A DNA stretch of 64,000 nucleotides, from the NCBI RefSeq assembly GCF_001659605.2, contig NC_035171.2:2362325-2426324 (forward strand), in the 5' to 3' direction. A program made the position numbers and the translations under genes. Positions within the stretch are counted from its first letter, which is position 1. Every line of letters starts with the position of its first letter. A model generated the notes under the pieces. That model had not been told where the DNA came from. It searched no databases and worked only from the letters and a program-made list of their open reading frames with translations. Below are positions 38,036 through 51,086 of this stretch, one piece after another. This DNA is from Manihot esculenta (taxonomy: Eukaryota > Streptophyta > Magnoliopsida > Malpighiales > Euphorbiaceae).

Positions 38036-38879
38036 ATAATTTATTACCCTCTCAAATATTAAATTAAAATAAAATATTTTATTATATTAATAATAAATAC
38101 AAGCAATAATTATTCTAACTTTTCTTTTTTTCCAATCACATGTTTCCCATTGAAAAGTAGGAACGTGGACGTATAGGAGTAGTAGTACTTCAAATCCAAG
38201 CTGATAAAAAACGTATGAAAGTAAGTGCATTTATTTTTTAATATTAAAATACTGAAATAATGTAAAAAAAAAACAATTGAAAATGAAAATAAATTTTAAA
38301 AAAAATTGAAATGAAAACGTGCTGAAATTTCTATTCAGATAAAGTTTAAATTAAAAGAGAATAGGTCAGAATTGCACCCACAAAAAAAAAAAAAAAAAAA
38401 AAAAGAGTAATAAATGATAAATAAATTCTCAAAAAAAGGAATAATAAATAATAAATAAGTAAAAAGAAATTAGATCGTTTTTCCATGAAAGGCCAATAGC
38501 CAATAGGAAAAAAGAAGAATAAAAGAATAAAGAATAAAAACAAAGAGCCTCTTTGGTTTGGGCCACTTATTCCTTAAATTCAATCCAAATTAAGCCCATC
38601 ATCTAAATGGACGGCTACAATTCAAATTCAACTCTAAATATCTCTTTGGTAATAATAATTGTTTTTCAAAAAATTATTTTAGATGACATTAAAAAAAACA
38701 TTTTGTCATTTTGATGATTATTTAACTTTTAATCTATTTTTAATACTTTTAAATAAATAAACAAATCAAACTAATTAATATTAGAATTGATCAATTTTAA
38801 AAATCTACAACTTATAAATTTTATTTATTATAAATCAATTAAATCAAACTAATAATTTTATTATTGTGAATTCAAATAT

Positions 38880-39310
38880 TATTAAATCTCACATCGATTC
38901 GAGTAGGAATATATGTTCTTATAAGAGTCTGAAATACTCCTCCCTTTTAAATTAATTTCTGTGCGAGTTAAATTTATTTTAAATTTAATATAGTATTAGA
39001 ATATATTTGCTGTATGAAATACATCTATCTTTAAATCTGAATTTATGATAATTTATTTATCACCCTAAATAAATCTAACCTACAAGAATGACTAAAAATG
39101 CCGCTAAAATTTATCAGAATGTCTTATATTCATTTTATATATTTTTTTATAGTATCAAAATATCTTCAACGATACTGTGTGTTTCTTAAATATTTTATCG
39201 TTTCAGTGGAGATAGAGATAACATATCTCTTATAAGAGTTATAGACATTTCTCTCTTAAATTAGCTTTTGACGCGAAAGAAGTCTAATTCAAATTTAATA
39301 AATTTCACCA
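38880..39310. mobile_element. Degenerate LTR-like remnants
   Basis: Two diverged segments (about 38885-39010 and 39215-39305) share the order cttataagag, ctc-rich, aaattagctttt-like, gcgagtt-like and caaatttaat. In the first this leads to atatagtattagaat, reminiscent of the plant motif atatggtatcagagcc that marks LTR ends and Met-tRNA primer sites. Both are heavily mutated and no open reading frame remains. Confidence 0.35.
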
Positions 39311-39724
39311 TTTACAACTATTATTCATTCTGTACTCACGGCTTATTGATCATCGGTTAAATAAATAATAAAAAAAAGTAGGGTGTGAAGAATGAAAAAA
39401 CACCACAAACTCCTAAGTCTAATATGGGTAAAAGGTGGTAAACTAATGTTAGTTGAATTCTTTATCTTCCATATTTAGTAAAAGCTTCAACAAACAAGGA
39501 AGCTAAAATCTTTGGCAACCCTTCATTGTTTCATTGTCCATATGCAACTTGCAGCCTCCGATCATTTGGCTTGGCGACGGTATAACCCACCGGTGGATGC
39601 ATTGGTGAGATGTTGATAATAATATTATATTCTTTGTAATATTTGAACGTGGAAATTTTTATAACCAGCATGCATGCAGCCTATCTAACTATGAATCTCG
39701 GACGTGGCTTTTGTCTGGTCAGAA

Positions 39725-42700
39725 ATGAAGGGCGCCGATGAGGAGCATCAGGGCATTACAGCCGTCGCCATTGATGCAGACAAGAACAGCCAATCCGCCG
39801 TCAAATGGGCTGTGGAAAATCTTGTTCATGGAAATAATCCTTATTGCGTCTTTATTCATGTTCAATGCAAAACCACGCGACATGGTTTGGATTCTTTCTT
39901 CTTCTTCTTCTTAATGTCATCACCAGAAATCTCATCTTTTTATCCTATTATCATCTTCTTCTTTTTTTTATGCAATTTGTGGAGGTTCATTAGATGGCAA
40001 CATCTTTGTAATTTGTATTAATATGGGAATTTGCAGGAGAACATTTGGGAAATTTAACCAGGGAAGGTCGCGCACCAAATCAGCAAGAATTGCAGCAGCT
40101 CTTCCTTCACTATCGAGGATTTTGTGCTCGTAGAGGAGTAAGTAAATTAGTTTTTGTATGGGGCATGCATCAGAGACAGTGCCAACTTTTCCATAATTAC
40201 CTTATATCTAATTCATGTGAATACTGATGGTTTTTTACTTGACATTGGGGATTTCAGATTGAAACCAAGGAAGTAGTTATCCATGATAGTGATGTTCCAA
40301 ATGCTCTTATTGATTATATTGTTCATAACAAAATTCGCAATATTGTTCTTGGCGCAGCACAAAGGAATGCTCTCATGAGGTCTCTTTCTCTTCCTTTAAA
40401 ATTTATTAATATATGTTGTCCATTTGCTTTTCAAGAATGATTTAAGCCTATAATCAGTGGTTCAACACTCTTTTTTGGGACGAGAGTTCACTCAAATTCT
40501 CAATGTTTTATTTATTTATTCATTTATTTTTGTCTCATTTGCTTTAGGAAATTTAAGAACGCAGATGTTCCTTCTACTTTACTCAAAATTGCACCAGAAT
40601 CTTGTGCAGTATATGTAATAGCAAAAGGAAAAGTTCAGACTTTCCGCTTAGCACGTCGACCTCTTCATGCACCAACTATTTCTACACACTCAACTGGCTC
40701 TGCACACTTGGCAGGTTCTGCACATTCTGCAGCTTCCGCACACTCAGCTACTTCTGCACACTCTGCCGGTTCAACATATTCAACTAGTCTCATACTTTCT
40801 CCCCTGAGACATCATTCACCTTCTCCTCCTTTTACTCCGAGTAGCAATGCCAGTAGTACATCTACTTCCAGGCAAGAAAATCACTGGGATGTACCAATAG
40901 AAAGCATGCACCCCAAGTTATCTTCACAGTAAGTTTTGGAACACTGTTGCCTGATGGGGTTTGAGCTCGAGAGCTTCCAGCTCTGGGGACTTTAGTAAGT
41001 GGTATATAGCTCATATTTTAATCTACCAAGCATTTGAATCTCTTGTATGCAGAGTCAGTTTTTGTGATAGTTGGAAAAGTGATGGTTCCAGAAAAGCTTT
41101 TTTAAATCAAAATAGCTATAAAGACAAGTATACATTTCGATTCAACGGAAATTCACTCGTTGCATCGCCAAGCATTCGCTCCCCAGAAAGCTTATTGAAT
41201 AGAGATTTCATGTCAAATAGTGAATTTTCAGGGCCAGAAAGTTTCGTGTCAGCCAACACATCATTTGATAATTTTGAATATTCCGCATCTGAAAATTCTA
41301 AGAGCTCCAACTCCTCACAACTTGCAGTGAGTATAGTAAATTAATTGAAGTATAAAACTTTACACTGCAGTTATTGAAATTAACTCCATTCTTTGTTACA
41401 GATATTAGACGCAGAAATGGCGAGATTGAAGCTCGAGCTGCAGCAATCTATGGAACTGTTTAATTCAGTTACCAAAGAGGCTGTTTTGGCCAAGAATATG
41501 GTAATATCAGATAACTATATGTATCTATGCTTGGCTGCATGGCACTAACTTTTTTTCTTTTTATGTTTGTTCCCAAGGTAAGGGAGCTTCATCGGCTTCA
41601 GACATTAGATAGACAAGATGTAGATGAAGAACCAATCAATGAAGGGGCTGAATTATCTTTAATAGAAATGGATAAGCAGAAAACGGTTGCCAAAGAAGCA
41701 GTGCAAAAAGCTAAACGGATAGCAGCAGAACTAGTAGCAGAAAAGAAGGTCCATCATGAAGCAGAAGAGAGGAAGAAAACATTGGAATCAATGGAAAACA
41801 ATGATTTTAGTTGCAGAAGATATACCATTCATGATATAGAAATTGCAACGAATCACTTTTCAGCATCCCATAAGATTGGTGAAGGTGGATATGGCCCTGT
41901 TTTTAAAGGTGTTCTTAATCATATTAATGTTGCCATCAAGGTCTTGAGGCCTGACTTGTCACAGGGTCAGAAACAATTCCGGCAGGAGGTAATGTGTTCC
42001 TTATAAAGTCTCGACTGCTTGTTAGACTTGGCCCATTTTCTCAACACATTCGTTCTTTTTATGTGTGTTTAACAGGTTGAGGTTTTAAGCAACATGAGAC
42101 ATCCAAACATGGTTATCTTGCTCGGAGCGTGCCCAGAGTATGGATGCCTTGTTTATGAATTCATGGAAAATGGAAGCCTGGAAGATCGCCTCTGCAGGAA
42201 AGATAATACTCCTCCAATTCCCTGGAGGACCAGATTTAAAATAGCTTTTGAAATCGCCACAGCCCTCCTTTTCCTTCATGAAACAAAACCAGAACCTCTA
42301 GTACATCGTGACTTGAAGCCTGGAAACATTCTGTTAGATCCTAACCTTGTGAGCAAAATTGCTGATGTGGGTTTGGCCAGGCTCCTTCCACCATCTGTGG
42401 CAAATGATGTTACTCAGTACCGCATGACAGCAGCAGCTGGTACATTTTACTATATTGATCCAGAGTATCAGCAAACAGGAATGCTGAGTGTTAAGTCAGA
42501 TTTATTTTCATTTGGTGTTGTGTTGTTGCAATTACTTACAGCAAGACCTCCAATGGGATTGTGCTACCAAATTCAAGATGCTATTGACAATGGAAATTTC
42601 CCAGATATGCTTGACAAATCAGTAAGAGATTGGCCTGTAAAAGAGGCTCTATCGCTTGCAAAACTAGCAGTGCAGTGTTGTGAGTTGAGGAAAAGGGATA

Positions 42701-42840
42701 GGCCAGAGCTTGCTACTGTTGTTTGGCCTGAGCTAAAGAGGCTGAGAGATTTTGCCCTGTTTAGTGAAGTTGAACGTGAGACAGTCATACCACTATACGG
42801 TCCTAATGATTTAATTTCACCCACAAGATCTCACAGGTAA
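39725..42840 (+). CDS. USP-domain receptor-like cytoplasmic kinase (RLCK-IX type), no U-box
   Basis: Eight exons (39725-39884, 40037-40137, 40258-40379, 40548-40928, 41053-41326, 41402-41500, 41578-41988, 42076-42840) encode 770 residues in phase. Order: an N-terminal universal-stress-protein-like domain (GITAVAIDADKNSQSAVKWA), a serine-rich linker with an 18-bp repeat, a charged coiled coil (about residues 347-455) and a Ser/Thr kinase domain. Kinase motifs are GEGGYGPVFKG, K500 in VAIKVL and HRDLKPGNILLD (D595). The DFG position reads DVG (613-615), as I recall is common in this family. Relatives such as At2g24370 share this layout; some add a C-terminal U-box for ubiquitin ligase activity, but none is found before or just after 42840. 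Substrates are unknown. The frame upstream of 39725 lacks an ATG. A last splice at 42833 could alter only the final residues. Confidence 0.92.
40696..40785 (+). repeat. In-frame 18-bp minisatellite in the kinase gene
   Basis: Five consecutive 18-base units encode variants of GSAHSA (GSAHLA, GSAHSA, ASAHSA, TSAHSA, GSTYST) in the serine-rich linker between the USP-like and coiled-coil parts. The units differ at third and some first codon positions, so the repeat is not very recent. Confidence 0.9.
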
Positions 42841-43867
42841 GGTTAGTTTTTTCACTATTTTTTCATATTGTTGATAACAACTTTAGAATTGCATACAGCT
42901 TGAATTTTAGATATATTTTTCATGGGTCATGAGAGTTTCAAGAAAAATAATAGGATTAGGATTTGGGAATTTTGAAAGATATAGAGGAACTTTAATATCT
43001 ATTTTACCTATAGATGTAAATCTTATGATCCAACTCCATTTCTTATTATCTCTTATACTGTGATATGCGATTGCGAGTATGATGGTTATTGATGGTTTGG
43101 ACCTGGAATTGCTTACTTTATGAAAGTCTCCTGAAATACTTAGCTATAATGTTTATCATGCAAAATCAGGCAATCCTGAAGTGAAAATGGAAATACATTC
43201 TGATGGCAGAAATATCTCAGGACAATAAGCAGGCAGAGGGGCTTTAATAACAGTCTTTGGGAAGCTCAGCATTGATCATCATGGAGGAAAACCAACGTTG
43301 AAAGATCAAACCTGCAGATGGGATTCAAAGCTTGGTGATCTCAGTTCAAAAGCTGCCGTTTTCTGATCATTTTTTTAGGAGCTAAACGTTTTGCAGAATG
43401 GACCTGAAACTTGCAGTAGATGATACCCTGTAGGATACATTCTTGAAAACAAGCTATGTTTCTGCAATTTTTTCATTTTTCTTTTGAGGATTTGTTTGTT
43501 CAATTTCCCCCCCCTTTTTTTTTTAATTTGAGAAATAGGATATTTTGGTATGAGTTTAATTTGAGAAAAGATTAATAATTATAATGTTTATATGAAAAAA
43601 TAATTAAATTTAATAAAATAATTAACAGTAAGATATAGTTAAATCAATTGCATAATTCATGATATATTTATTAAAAAAGTTGAGCTAATTGAAAATATGT
43701 CAATTTTTCTCAAAATTTACTATGAAAAGAATAAAAATAAAAGCAGTAAAGCACACAGGCAAAGCTTGGCGCAATAAGCTTTCCATTGTCAAAACCTCAG
43801 ACAAAGCTCAAAGCTTTCTGCAACTGCAACCGAATCCCACTTGCCTCTGAACCTAGCCCCATCCTTA
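42841..43867. other. Kinase 3' UTR and TIM23 promoter
   Basis: No gene is seen. The kinase 3' UTR occupies the first part, perhaps with a small terminal intron ending near 43170. AT-rich DNA from 43500 to 43740 precedes the short TIM23 leader. Confidence 0.55.
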
Positions 43868-44434
43868 ATGGCTCGCTCTGGCCCAGATCACGAGCTCAAC
43901 CACACAGAATCCTCACAGACCCGCCTCTACAACCCCTACCAAGACTTGAACGTTCCAATCCAGACCCTCTACCAGCTTCCAACCTCTCCGGAGTTCCTAT
44001 TCACGGAAGAATCTCTCCGTCAGCGCCGCTCCTGGGGCGAAAACCTCACCTTTTACACCGGTTCTGCCTATATCTCCGCCTCTATCGGTGGCGGTTCCAT
44101 CGGGTTTTTCTCTGCCCTCAAATCCTTCGAACCCACTGATACTTTGAAGCTGAAGGTGAATAGGATTCTGAACTCGTCGGGCCACTCCGGGCGAGTCTGG
44201 GGAAATCGGATCGGAGTGGTGGGTTTGATATATGCCATGACGGAGAGTGGAATCGTGGCGATAACGGATAGGGACGATGTTTGGACCAGCATGGCTGCGG
44301 GGCTTGGAACAGGGGCTGTGTGCAGAGCGGCGAGAGGAGTGAGGTCGGCTGCGGTAGCTGGTGCATTGGGAGGGGTGGTGGCTGGGGCTGCGGTGGCGGG
44401 GAAGCAGACATTGAAGAGGTATGCAATGATATAA
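43868..44434 (+). CDS. TIM23: Mitochondrial import inner membrane translocase subunit TIM23
   Basis: An intronless 188-residue gene. TIM23 forms the presequence translocase channel in the mitochondrial inner membrane. The N-terminal soluble part contains [19 protein letters not shown] and [20 protein letters not shown], followed by [11 protein letters not shown]. The Tim17/22/23 region has about four hydrophobic segments and the PRAT-type stretch around [18 protein letters not shown] and [16 protein letters not shown], with a glycine/alanine-rich end. Length matches Arabidopsis TIM23-1/2. Open sequence continues upstream to 43841 without an ATG, so the ATG at 43868 is the start. Confidence 0.96.
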   Translation: MARSGPDHELNHTESSQTRLYNPYQDLNVPIQTLYQLPTSPEFLFTEESLRQRRSWGENLTFYTGSAYISASIGGGSIGFFSALKSFEPTDTLKLKVNRILNSSGHSGRVWGNRIGVVGLIYAMTESGIVAITDRDDVWTSMAAGLGTGAVCRAARGVRSAAVAGALGGVVAGAAVAGKQTLKRYAMI

Positions 44435-45361
44435 AGTACAGAGAGACAGCTTGCAAATTGAGTTTAGGACATCAGTTCTTATTTGTTTTTACGTTTACAA
44501 GTTCTCTCTGTTCAATTGTTTATAGTGAATTTGTTAGCCATATAATGGTAAAGTTGATTGCAAAATTCATGAAGGTTATAAGAACGTTGTAATCTGAAAC
44601 TACTGAAGTTCATGTCATGTAAATGGAAATACCTTATTGTCTTGGTGAAAATTTTCAACTTGCAATGATTGTGAAAGAGGGAAGCCAATGAGGAAACAAC
44701 TATCTGATGAACAAAGACTCTGAGAGATCAAACTTGATGGTAGTAGTTGAATGTTTTGAGCAATTGCAGATGTAAGAAAGTTAGATGTAAAAGAAAGCAT
44801 GAGACGTATCTGTTTCATGCACACTTTCTCCCATTAAATTATAATTAGTCTATACAATAAAATTAATAGACAAGTTAGCGAAATTTGACGAGAGATCTTT
44901 TAATTGAGTTTCCAAGACCACATGGTCTAACTAATTGGTTTCGCTGGACTAAATAATAAATTTTTCAAATCATAATAACAGAAATTACAGTCAATGGTAA
45001 AAACTAAAGATTACAATTATACACGAGACCATACAGTAGATCAAAGCTTTGAACTGAGAATTATATTATTATTATTATTATCACTTGCCACCATTTTATG
45101 ATGGGATGATGACTAGCACAAGGAAATCTATTCAATGAAAGGTATAACCTTCGCAAAAGGGAACTGTTATTACACTCTGCAAAAGCAAAATTGAGTGAGT
45201 TTGCTTTGCGTTTGAATACCTCAAAAGAACCCAATACTTTTATTCTACCCAACCACTGCTTCCTATGCAATGACTGATGGCAAAAAAAACAAATGCAGCT
45301 CAACGATTGCAACTGCAAGGAAAGTTATACAAAGAAACGACAGAAACAGCCACTAATTGAT
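44435..45361. other. Convergent intergenic region
   Basis: This lies between the 3' ends of TIM23 and the minus-strand PDC-E2 gene. It holds their 3' UTRs. An ATT trinucleotide run lies near 45062-45080. No further gene is seen. Confidence 0.6.
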
Positions 45362-48300
45362 TCACAGTAACATTGATTCAGGATTCTCAATGTAGCCCTT
45401 GAAAGCTTTTAGCCATTCAGCACCAATTGCACCTGAATAGAACGTGTAATCACAAGTGTTATGTCTGATAATGAAGCTAGACACTGGATAGTTAAAGCGC
45501 GTAGAAGAATTGCACTAGAGTTACCTACCATCTATGACACGATGATCACAACTTAAGGTTACTGACAAAAAGGAGGCGAATTTGAACTCATCAGAACCCG
45601 AACCAGGAACAACTCTCTTCTCAGCTGCTCTCAGACAATCACAAAGATGAGAATATATATTGCAAGAAGGTAACTTAGATTCAAACGTGTAATTTAGTTT
45701 GTCTTACCAGAGCCAACTGCGAGAATGCCCGACTGAGGAGGATTAACAATGGCACAGAATTGCTTGATGCCAAATGGCCCTCCCAAATTTGACACGGTAA
45801 ATGTGCCCCCCTGCAAAGAGTAAAACACAAATGCATATAAATTCATTTTAAGACATAAACATCCAGAAAGCTAGCTGGCAAAGATGGATAATTCTCACCT
45901 CATAATCTTCTGGTTTCAAGCTATTCTCTCTGGCTTTTTGGGCCAAATGCTTGACCTCGTCAGCAATTGTAGACAAACCTTTCTTGTCTGCTTCCTACAA
46001 ATTTTACACCACAATTTCAAGTCTCAAACTATGATTAGAGCAAAGAATGAAATAGAAGTACTGAACTAGATAACTGCTCACCCTAACAACTGGAACATAT
46101 AGTCCGTTGTCTGTCTGAACTGCTACATTAATATTCACATTATTATACCTGCATTTAAATTAAAAGAGATCGAATTTCATATTACTGGTTATACAAATTC
46201 TCATAATGTCTATTAAATGTGTACTTACTGGCGAATATAGTTATCTGTCCATGAACTGTTGCATTGGGGAACTTTTCTAAGAGCCAAAGCAGCAGCCTGT
46301 AATTACAGAATTGTTGAAATTACTCCAAGATCAAACAATAAGGTGCTTCTTCTAAATTAATAGCTTGTGAGAACCTCCACATTCTGATATTTCATGCATT
46401 ATGAGTATTTCCCAAAACTCCAAGTAATAAAGGCCGTATACCTTGATTACAAGATCATTTACAGATATCCGCTTCCCACCTGAGGCCTCTTGTAATGAAT
46501 TTAGTTTGCTACGCAAACTACACCAAAAAGAAAGGTTTGAATAATTACCAAGTATCAAGAAAAAGGACAGCACTAAAATAAAGACAGAAACTAAGACTTA
46601 CCCCTCCAGTTTGTCAACACATGTATCTACAGTTAAATAATAATGAGGAATAGTTTGCTTTGAGAACAATAAGCGTGAAGCTGTAACCTGTCAATTTCAT
46701 TCGAGAAATGTGTTTCAGAACAACAAAGAGGACCATGGAGACGGCATCAGCTCCATGATTAGCAATGATATTCTAGTCAAAATTGGGAATTTGAGCTTTT
46801 ATTGACTGAAGACAATTATTAGCATATAAGTGCAGTCCGCAAAATCCAGTAGAAATTAATGGCTGGAAAACAAGAGATGCATAAAAAACGTTTCTATCTA
46901 AGTTCCTCCTTCTTAATCAGGTTATTAATAATGATTGGTATTATCACCTTTCTTATTTGAGAATGAGGTATGTCAACATAATCTAATGCAGCAGCTGTTG
47001 TGTCCTTGGCCTTAGGTGCTGTTGCTGAAACTTCCTTCCCACGTGATGCTACACCATAAGGAAAAATTGTCAGGAAATTTAGCAACTATTATCTTCAGGT
47101 ATAAAAATTTTAGCCATCATACCCAAGTAATCTTCAATATCAACCTTTACAATGTGTCCATCAGGGCCTGTTCCTTTAATGCTTGAGAGAGGTACCTATA
47201 TTTGATATACCCAAAGTGAAGCAACAAAGTCGATTAGAAAAATCACAAGATCAATGACTACATTCTGTCACTGAAAAACAAAGTCGATGTCATACTAACA
47301 CTGTGATCTTCAGCCAATCTTCTTGCAAGAGGACTAGCAAAAATGCGACTTTCTGAAGGAGTGGTACTGGGCCTCGAAATCTTTGGTTCTTGTGAACTAA
47401 CTGTTTCCTCAACCTCCTTCTTGGGTGGTGGAGGTGGAGGTGATTTAGAAGCAGGGGGCTCTTTAGCTGCAGCAGCGCCATCTGATGCTGAAGGACTGTA
47501 ATCCTTAAACATAGGAATATCTTCCTCATCTTCAACAGTAATAGCAATTACCTAAATAAAAAGGCAAAAGAGTAACTGATACAACATATAAATAACACAC
47601 AAAGTGAAACAAAATCTGAAAAGTGCTCCCTGGCCCCACACCAAGAGGCAAGCCCTCAAATCAGAATAAATCCTTCCATTATCCAGTGCCATACTTAACC
47701 AAAAAGGAAAGAGACAAATAGACAAAATAAGATAGAAGAAGCGTATTCAGATTTACAGTTTTTCCTACGACAAGATTTTTGACAATACCTCACCAACTTT
47801 AATTTCTTTTGATCCATCCCCTTTTATTATCTTTGCAAGGAAACCTTCTTCCATGCATTCCATCTCAACAGTTGCTTTATCCTTAAAATATCAAATAAGG
47901 AAAGGTGTCAATGTTCCATAATGAGCAGAAATGAATTAAAGATGGAATCTGACCACGATTAGTACAGAGCCCTACAGTTTCAACTTCACATAGTACTTCA
48001 CCAGGTGAAATTTTTTCACCCTCTTTCTTCAACCACCTTGCTATATTACCCTGAAATTCAGAAAATAATCCATTAGCATATGTGACAAGTAATGATGTTT
48101 TTATAAGATACAGAAAGGTTCATGCCTCTGTCATTGTGGGTGAGAGAGAAGGCATTCCAATCTCTTGGTGTGGAGGAAGACCTGCCACATGTTTAAGACA
48201 GTCAATAAAGCAAAATTTTATTATTAATAATACAATCCACTACTCTCCATTATAAAATTTTCATTCCACTCCACAGGATCTCCACATAATTATCAAGACA

Positions 48301-50649
48301 ATTGTCAAAATTAAATAAAGAAAAGAAAAGACATGTTTGTACTTTAATTCTGTGATAAAACATAATAAAACAAACCAACTTTGAGAGCAAAAGAATTGAT
48401 AGGATTCATATCAGACTTCTAGAAGAGAAAAGCCCAAGTACTGTAATTCTCAAAATGTAAGCATTTAACAGAAATTAATACCATGCTAGTATGTTTGCAT
48501 TATGGCTTATATTTTAGAATTCAAGCACATGTTAAAAGGTGACAGATCCATAACACAAGGATTTAGTGTTTGAATTTGAAAGGCAGGTTAGAAAATTGAA
48601 AAAGGCAAAAGCAGGAGCAGTGGATGCAATAGGAATTAGAACAATGTATATACACAATATATAGATAAGTGCAAGTACCTGAATCAGACGAATATCCTCT
48701 CCTCGACTCTGCTTGTGAACTGACATAGGAAAAGAAAAAGGGAATTATTATAATTGTGGTAAGTAAAACAATAATGGTTGTTGGGGGATTGTGATTACAA
48801 AAAAAAAAATACCCAGAAAAATCCTTCATGACTAGCGGTCCACCCAATGGGATCCCAACTTGCATTGCAGTCCTTGAGACATTTTTCCTAGATCCTCCAG
48901 ACAACAACACCTACAGAACAAGATAGATATCTGTAACCACTTGCCAACTGAATCTAACTTCAATAAAAACAATAAATTATGAAAAAAAGTAGTGAGAAAT
49001 AGTTGATCCAGGCATAAAATAGGTGACTAGAAAGTACAATAGAAAGGCCCCAGCAACTGATAGCTGTAAATTTGTTGATCAATGAAACAAAGATGCCAGA
49101 ACTTACAGTGCTATTAGCAGCAGTACTAGAGAACCTCTCTTTTTCTGCAGCTACAAAATGACGATGATGAACCTTACCAATATCTGGGAATAACAAACTT
49201 ATCTAGTTATTTTATAGCAATGTAAATAAATGTTTATGAAAGTGAGGCAATAATGAGCACCAGAATATCACATATCTTAGGTGACAACAATGAATATATG
49301 ATGAAACCAAAGCAAGATCAACCATAAGAATCATCAAGAAGCAGATGGTTCCAAAAGTCACAATTTTAGATTATCTAATGGAATATAAAACCCAGAAACA
49401 AACAATAAATCATCGCATCTCCCCACTTGTTACTACTCACATATTATTGTAGAGCACCCCAGGATTCACATTCTTAGGAAATCTCATTCACAGCCTTTCC
49501 CTTCACAAGAAAAACAATGGGTACAGTACCTGCTATGAGACAACATTTCAATAAAGATTTTGAGACCATCCAATTATCACATGGATGTCCAGCTATACAT
49601 CTACATGAACGCTTGGATCACATGGAGGACATGAAGAAAAGGAAAATGGCAAATTTACAAAAATACAGGTAGGGACTAGGGAGAAAGAAAGGCATGCCAT
49701 TTGGAAGAAAGCGGATTTATTACTAGAAATAAACCTTCAACAAATGCCAGCTCATGCAAACACGGACTATTTACATCCATCTATTCACTTAGCAGCAGAA
49801 CAATTGGTAATATTGTCCTTAGCAAATGTAGGAAAGGCATGAATGTAAAGCATGTTCATCATAGATTAGCAAGCATGGTGACCTCAGTAGCAAAAAAATG
49901 GTTGTTAATGGTACAGGAGAGGGATAGCTAAAAACACAGTTATTGAGACTTACGGGCCAGTACCAAAATGGCCTCAAGCTCTGGCACTTACCATCCTTCT
50001 CAATGCAGGAGGTTATGACAGTATCATTTGAAACCCAACGAATCAGACAAGCTTGCTCATGCCGAAGCAAGTTGGGAGCATTTCTTAACTGTGAAAAGCG
50101 CGAAAGTCAGACAAAATCAAAATTTAAAACAAGAGCAATGTAGTCTGCCATTAATTAAACATCATCAACTTCGTTCTTGAATTATAATACCCATTAAAAA
50201 AATCAACGGATTACAACTGAATATTGAGATGGATGCAGTATTCTCGAAATGACCCACTAATACGAATGACACAACAAGTCTTCCACTGAGACTTCCGATG
50301 GCCAAATACACATCTAATGCTGACAACACAATTAAAACATAATCATTCAGAAAATGAATCTACACAAACATACATCATTGTTGTAAGTTGTTTACTCATA
50401 TATGGTGAAATGAAACTGAAAACAGCTAAAAGAAGGCAATTACCAGTGACCCATTATTCTAATAGGCCTCAAAAGAGGATCTAAGTCCACACCAAAAGCT
50501 AAAAAGTGAAAGGAAACATCTAACGAAGCAATCAAAACAAGAGAAGCACCTTAAAAAATAAAGAAATTGAAGTAGAAAAAGGTACAAAATGCAGTGATCT
50601 CTTATATTACCTTTTTCGAGTGATTGATTATACGAGATGCATAAGCCAT
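45362..50649 (-). CDS. Pyruvate dehydrogenase complex E2, dihydrolipoyl acetyltransferase, mitochondrial
   Basis: Nineteen exons give 554 residues: 50611-50649, 49992-50088, 49107-49183, 48813-48910, 48679-48719, 48126-48181, 47976-48050, 47789-47881, 47300-47551, 47123-47195, 46948-47048, 46602-46687, 46442-46517, 46229-46296, 46082-46148, 45899-45994, 45708-45810, 45529-45624, 45362-45432. E2 transfers acetyl groups to CoA in the mitochondrial pyruvate dehydrogenase complex. The start [13 protein letters not shown] is the conserved presequence of the At3g13930/At1g54220 type. One lipoyl domain has its lysine at K163 ([12 protein letters not shown]). A linker with PPPPPP and a peripheral subunit-binding domain ([12 protein letters not shown]) follow. 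The catalytic core ends DHRVIDG (H527, D531) and the C terminus is NPESMLL. The intron after 48126 begins GC (GAG|gcatga) rather than GT; all other junctions read as GT-AG. Confidence 0.95.
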
Positions 50650-51066
50650 GACTCGAAATTGTTCAACTAAGAAGCACAACCTTAAAAATAATTGAAGCAA
50701 ACCGATGGGAAATGGGAATGTGATGCCAGGAAAACAAGAGAAAATACGAGGCAAAAGCAATATAACTCCTCTGGTTTATCAAACAGAAAATTGAATTTGC
50801 TGTCTTAAATTTTTTTTCAAAAGAGGTGAGGGTTTCCAGTATCACACTATTGAACTCAATTTTTGGTTTCCATATAGTCCGTCCTCGTACAGTTGCCTTC
50901 TGTATGAACAAATCTGGGCCACAGCTATATGGTGGTGTGCAAGCGGAAATGTCATGAACAAATCTGTACCGTTGATTGCTGCGGAGAGAAAATAGACCAT
51001 CCAGATGAGTGGAAAGTGGTGCAGGGGATTGAAGGACCAAAGGAGAAATTTGATGAGGAATTGCGA

Positions 51067-51086
51067 TGGGCTTTCTAGGCGGCCCA
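51067..51086 (-). promoter_or_regulatory. Paired site II words near PDC-E2
   Basis: TGGGCT at 51067-51072 and GGCCCA at 51081-51086 lie 8 bases apart, about 420-440 bases upstream of the PDC-E2 start. Site II pairs are known from nuclear genes for mitochondrial proteins in plants and are bound by TCP factors. Whether they serve E2, eIF4A or both is not known. Confidence 0.5.

Larger units (their letters stand above)
37001..39724. other. AT-rich intergenic region with repeats
   Basis: No gene is supported between the phosphatase promoter and the kinase. The DNA is very AT-rich, includes a 23-base A run at 38382-38404, one dispersed repeat (37545-38035) and probable transposon remnants near 38880-39310. 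The last 250 bases are the promoter and leader of the kinase gene. Confidence 0.6.

Noticed and set aside
43786..44139. Overlapping frame across the TIM23 start
   Set aside because: Shadow of TIM23 in another frame, proline/leucine-rich, without homology.
49701..49931. Open frame inside PDC-E2 intron 2
   Set aside because: Opposite strand in an intron with no resemblance to known proteins; chance frame.
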